From: Anaeramoeba flamelloides
Taxonomy: Eukaryota > Metamonada > Anaeramoebidae
DNA: 64,000 nucleotides
Reading direction: 5' to 3'
NCBI GenBank assembly: GCA_027625915.1
Contig: JANTQA010000016.1
Location: forward strand, 1,617,001-1,681,000
Part shown: positions 61,930-64,000 of the stretch, in pieces
Layout: each line of letters begins with the position of its first letter
Position numbering within the stretch: position 1 is the first letter of the stretch
The notes under the pieces: model-generated
The model's input: only the letters and a program-made list of their open reading frames with translations
Told to the model about the DNA's origin: nothing
Databases searched by the model: none
Translations under genes and position numbers: made by a program

Positions 61930-64000
61930 TTGGTATATGATATATATATATTAAAACTTGATATGAAAGAAAAAAAATAGAGAATAATTTTTTGATGTGG
62001 AAAAAAAATCAAAGTTTTAATTTCTTGAATTCATGGAAATGATAACAGGATTTTCTCAACTCTCGGTGCTTTTAAATCGAAAATTATACCCTTTAAGTCT
62101 GTGAATTATTTTTCGGTAAAGAATTATACAAGTATATAAATAAATAAATAAAAATTCAAAATTTTGGTTAAGGTTAAAATAATTTTAAAGAATTGAAACT
62201 TATGGCTATAAAATGTATATTTTTTACTGTGTAGAAATAACTTATGTGAACATTTTTTTCTCTTTGGGATTTAATTTTGCTCAAATCACCAATCAACACA
62301 GATCACTTGAAGTGGTTCTGAGAATGGAGTAAAAAAAAATTGTAAATTTGTTTAAATTTAATATTGATTCTTGTAGGCAAGTATGGCAGCATTAAGTACC
62401 ACCTTTCAAATTTTTCAAATAGAATCAACACCTTTTGATCGGATATCATTTAAAATGTGAACTCTTGATCTAAAAATATTCTCCAATTAGGGTTATAATT
62501 GCATTTATTGTAATTTTTTTAATGAAAAACTAATAAGAAATTTAGAGAAATGTAAACGCGAACATCTTGCTAAAAAAAGTAAAAATGAAAAAGAAAAATA
62601 ACCAGAGATCGTGATTTTCTAACTGAAAAAATTACAATCATTTGAAATATTTTCAATCAACAACTTGAACTTTAAAAGATCACTTTGTCTATGATTTTTG
62701 ATCATTGAGTGAGGTGGATTGTTCGATTTTCCTCATTAATCAGTTTTATTCCGACAAAAGAGTTGTGTTTTTGTCATAATTTTTTTGGTTTTGTGTTGAT
62801 TCTTTTTATTTTTTCAAAAATTGAAGTTCCCAACAACGCTTTTGTGATATGTATTGACTCCATTTGAGTTTTGAACAAAAATGATCCTTCCAAAAAATAT
62901 AAAACATCTCTTTTATTATAGTGTGATATTTTTTTTTGATTTTATATTTTCTCTCAAAACCTATTTGTTAGTATCAAGAAAAATTGTTCCGAGGTTATGT
63001 GGGAACGTTTTTTAGGAATTTTACTTGCAACGATCTAATTGAAATTAAATTTGCAAAAATTATACTATGATAAGAAATATAATAAAAAAAAAACTTTTTC
63101 AATTGATTGAAAAAAAAAGTGATCTTTTTGGGAAATGGGTATTTTGGTGGATTCAATTCAATACCAAATCCACTCACATGTCTTCTTATCAAAATAAATT
63201 TTTGTTGGAAATACCATGTTTTAGTCATCAAAAATTCCAAATTTCCTACATTTTAACTCTTTAGAACAATTTTTAAACCCCTTTAAAGTTACTTATTTTA
63301 ACTATAAAAAAATATATAAAATACTAGTTAGGTGTCAGGGTTTTAAAATTTTGTTCTAAAGGGAAATTTTCATAAAAAGCTGTTTTTTTCCGGTTTTTTG
63401 TTTCATGTTTTTCATTTTTTTATATGAGTACAGACAATTTTTTTAGAAATATTTCTTTTTTTACTTCTTATATCTAACTGGACTAAATTTTTGAAGATTT
63501 TCCAACCCATGAATACTTTTTAGAACACAGAAAACACCGGTTTTCAATTTTAAACGTAGTTTTTAAAGAGTTTGAACTTTTTTTTTTTTTTTGGTTTATT
63601 AGTAGATCTAAATCCGTTGTTCCCAAAGTATGGAAATTTTCTTGATATGACTATTCAAAGTATTGTGAAAGTATTTTTCATTTATATATGAAAGAGTAGA
63701 CGAAAAAATATCTCTGTTCATGATTGTGTCATTATATTTCTTGACCTTCATTTCCTTAATTTGTTGATCCATGATACTCATACCTTCTTAAAAGCTGGAA
63801 AAACTCAAAAGAAATGGAAAGAATCTTCACATCGATGATTACAAGATGAACAAGACTGATCATTAGAGTATCCTTTTTCAAATTGATGTGTTTAATCCTC
63901 AGTGTTATTACGTTGCTTCTAAATAGATGCGAAGCCGAAGAATCAGCCAAATTCAAGAGAATTTGTGTTTTTCGTTATTTTTGATTTTTTGCGATAACCC

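Larger units (their letters stand above)
60671..64000. other. Spacer
   Basis: AT-rich DNA containing the family C copy with its family D insertion. Patches at 62280-62460 and 63750-63956 are slightly richer in G+C and could hold small exons or gene relics, but no motif or consistent frame supports them. Confidence 0.5.

Noticed and set aside
62270-62460. Possible two-exon gene piece (QITNQHRSLEVVLRME, then AG acceptor TTGTAG and MAALSTTFQIFQ)
   Set aside because: Frames are very short, the donor would be unusual and no motif is recognisable; the slightly higher G+C is the only support.
63756-63956. Minus-strand frame of 66 codons near the window end
   Set aside because: No recognisable domain, and opposite-strand frames look equally plausible; it could be a relic but cannot be supported.

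Overview
This window is a very AT-rich stretch of a eukaryotic, protist-like nuclear genome. Coding exons are visibly richer in G+C than the spacers, which are full of poly-A and poly-T. Genes carry GT-AG introns with GTA-type donors and use the standard stop codons. Proteins are padded with Asn, Gln, Lys-Glu and Asp/Glu runs. The mix of RCC1-BTB proteins, a TLDc-like coiled-coil protein, a RasGAP-PH protein and KEKE-rich proteins looks most like an amoeboid metamonad of the Anaeramoeba type. That assignment is an inference from gene content; no marker gene here proves it.

Layout. 0-5 kb: spacer with an RGS-like relic, an unrecognised coding relic on the other strand, a degenerate ~40-bp tandem repeat and a 7-bp tandem array. 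5-10 kb: spacer. 10-11.2 kb: TLDc-like gene (+). 13-14.2 kb: two abutting non-autonomous transposons. 14.3-15.7 kb: NAF1 (-), an H/ACA snoRNP assembly factor. 20-21 kb: decaying RCC1 gene (+). 24.5-28.8 kb: RCC1-BTB gene (+) with a 3.07-kb intron that carries a transposon. 29.7-32.5 kb: repeats. 34.1-35.4 kb: ribosomal protein L8/uL2 (+, three exons). 35.9-37.5 kb: a three-level nest of mobile elements. 37.8-41.4 kb: large RasGAP-PH protein (-). 43-47.3 kb: repeats, including three ~195-bp hairpin elements inside 1 kb. 47.9-52 kb: UvrD/Srs2-type helicase (+). 53.3-56.8 kb: FANCM/Mph1-type helicase (+). 57.1-59.4 kb: broken transposase gene (-). 59.5-60.7 kb: Lys- then Asp/Glu-rich open frame (+). 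60.7-64 kb: spacer with another nested repeat.

How it fits together. The host genes are mostly housekeeping (ribosome, H/ACA snoRNP) and signalling (RasGAP, RCC1-BTB). The exception is the head-to-tail pair of recombination-type helicases, one UvrD/Srs2-like and one FANCM/Mph1-like. In yeast the corresponding enzymes both take apart recombination intermediates. A transposon sits directly downstream of the FANCM-like gene, and the next open frame on that strand has no good start codon. It may be the separated 3' part of the FANCM-like gene.

Most of the non-coding DNA that can be explained is made of short non-autonomous DNA transposons, several with clear terminal inverted repeats and TA target duplications. 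Nine repeat families (called A to I here) are recognised by comparing copies within the window. I saw no rRNA, CRISPR array, convincing complete tRNA or retroelement.
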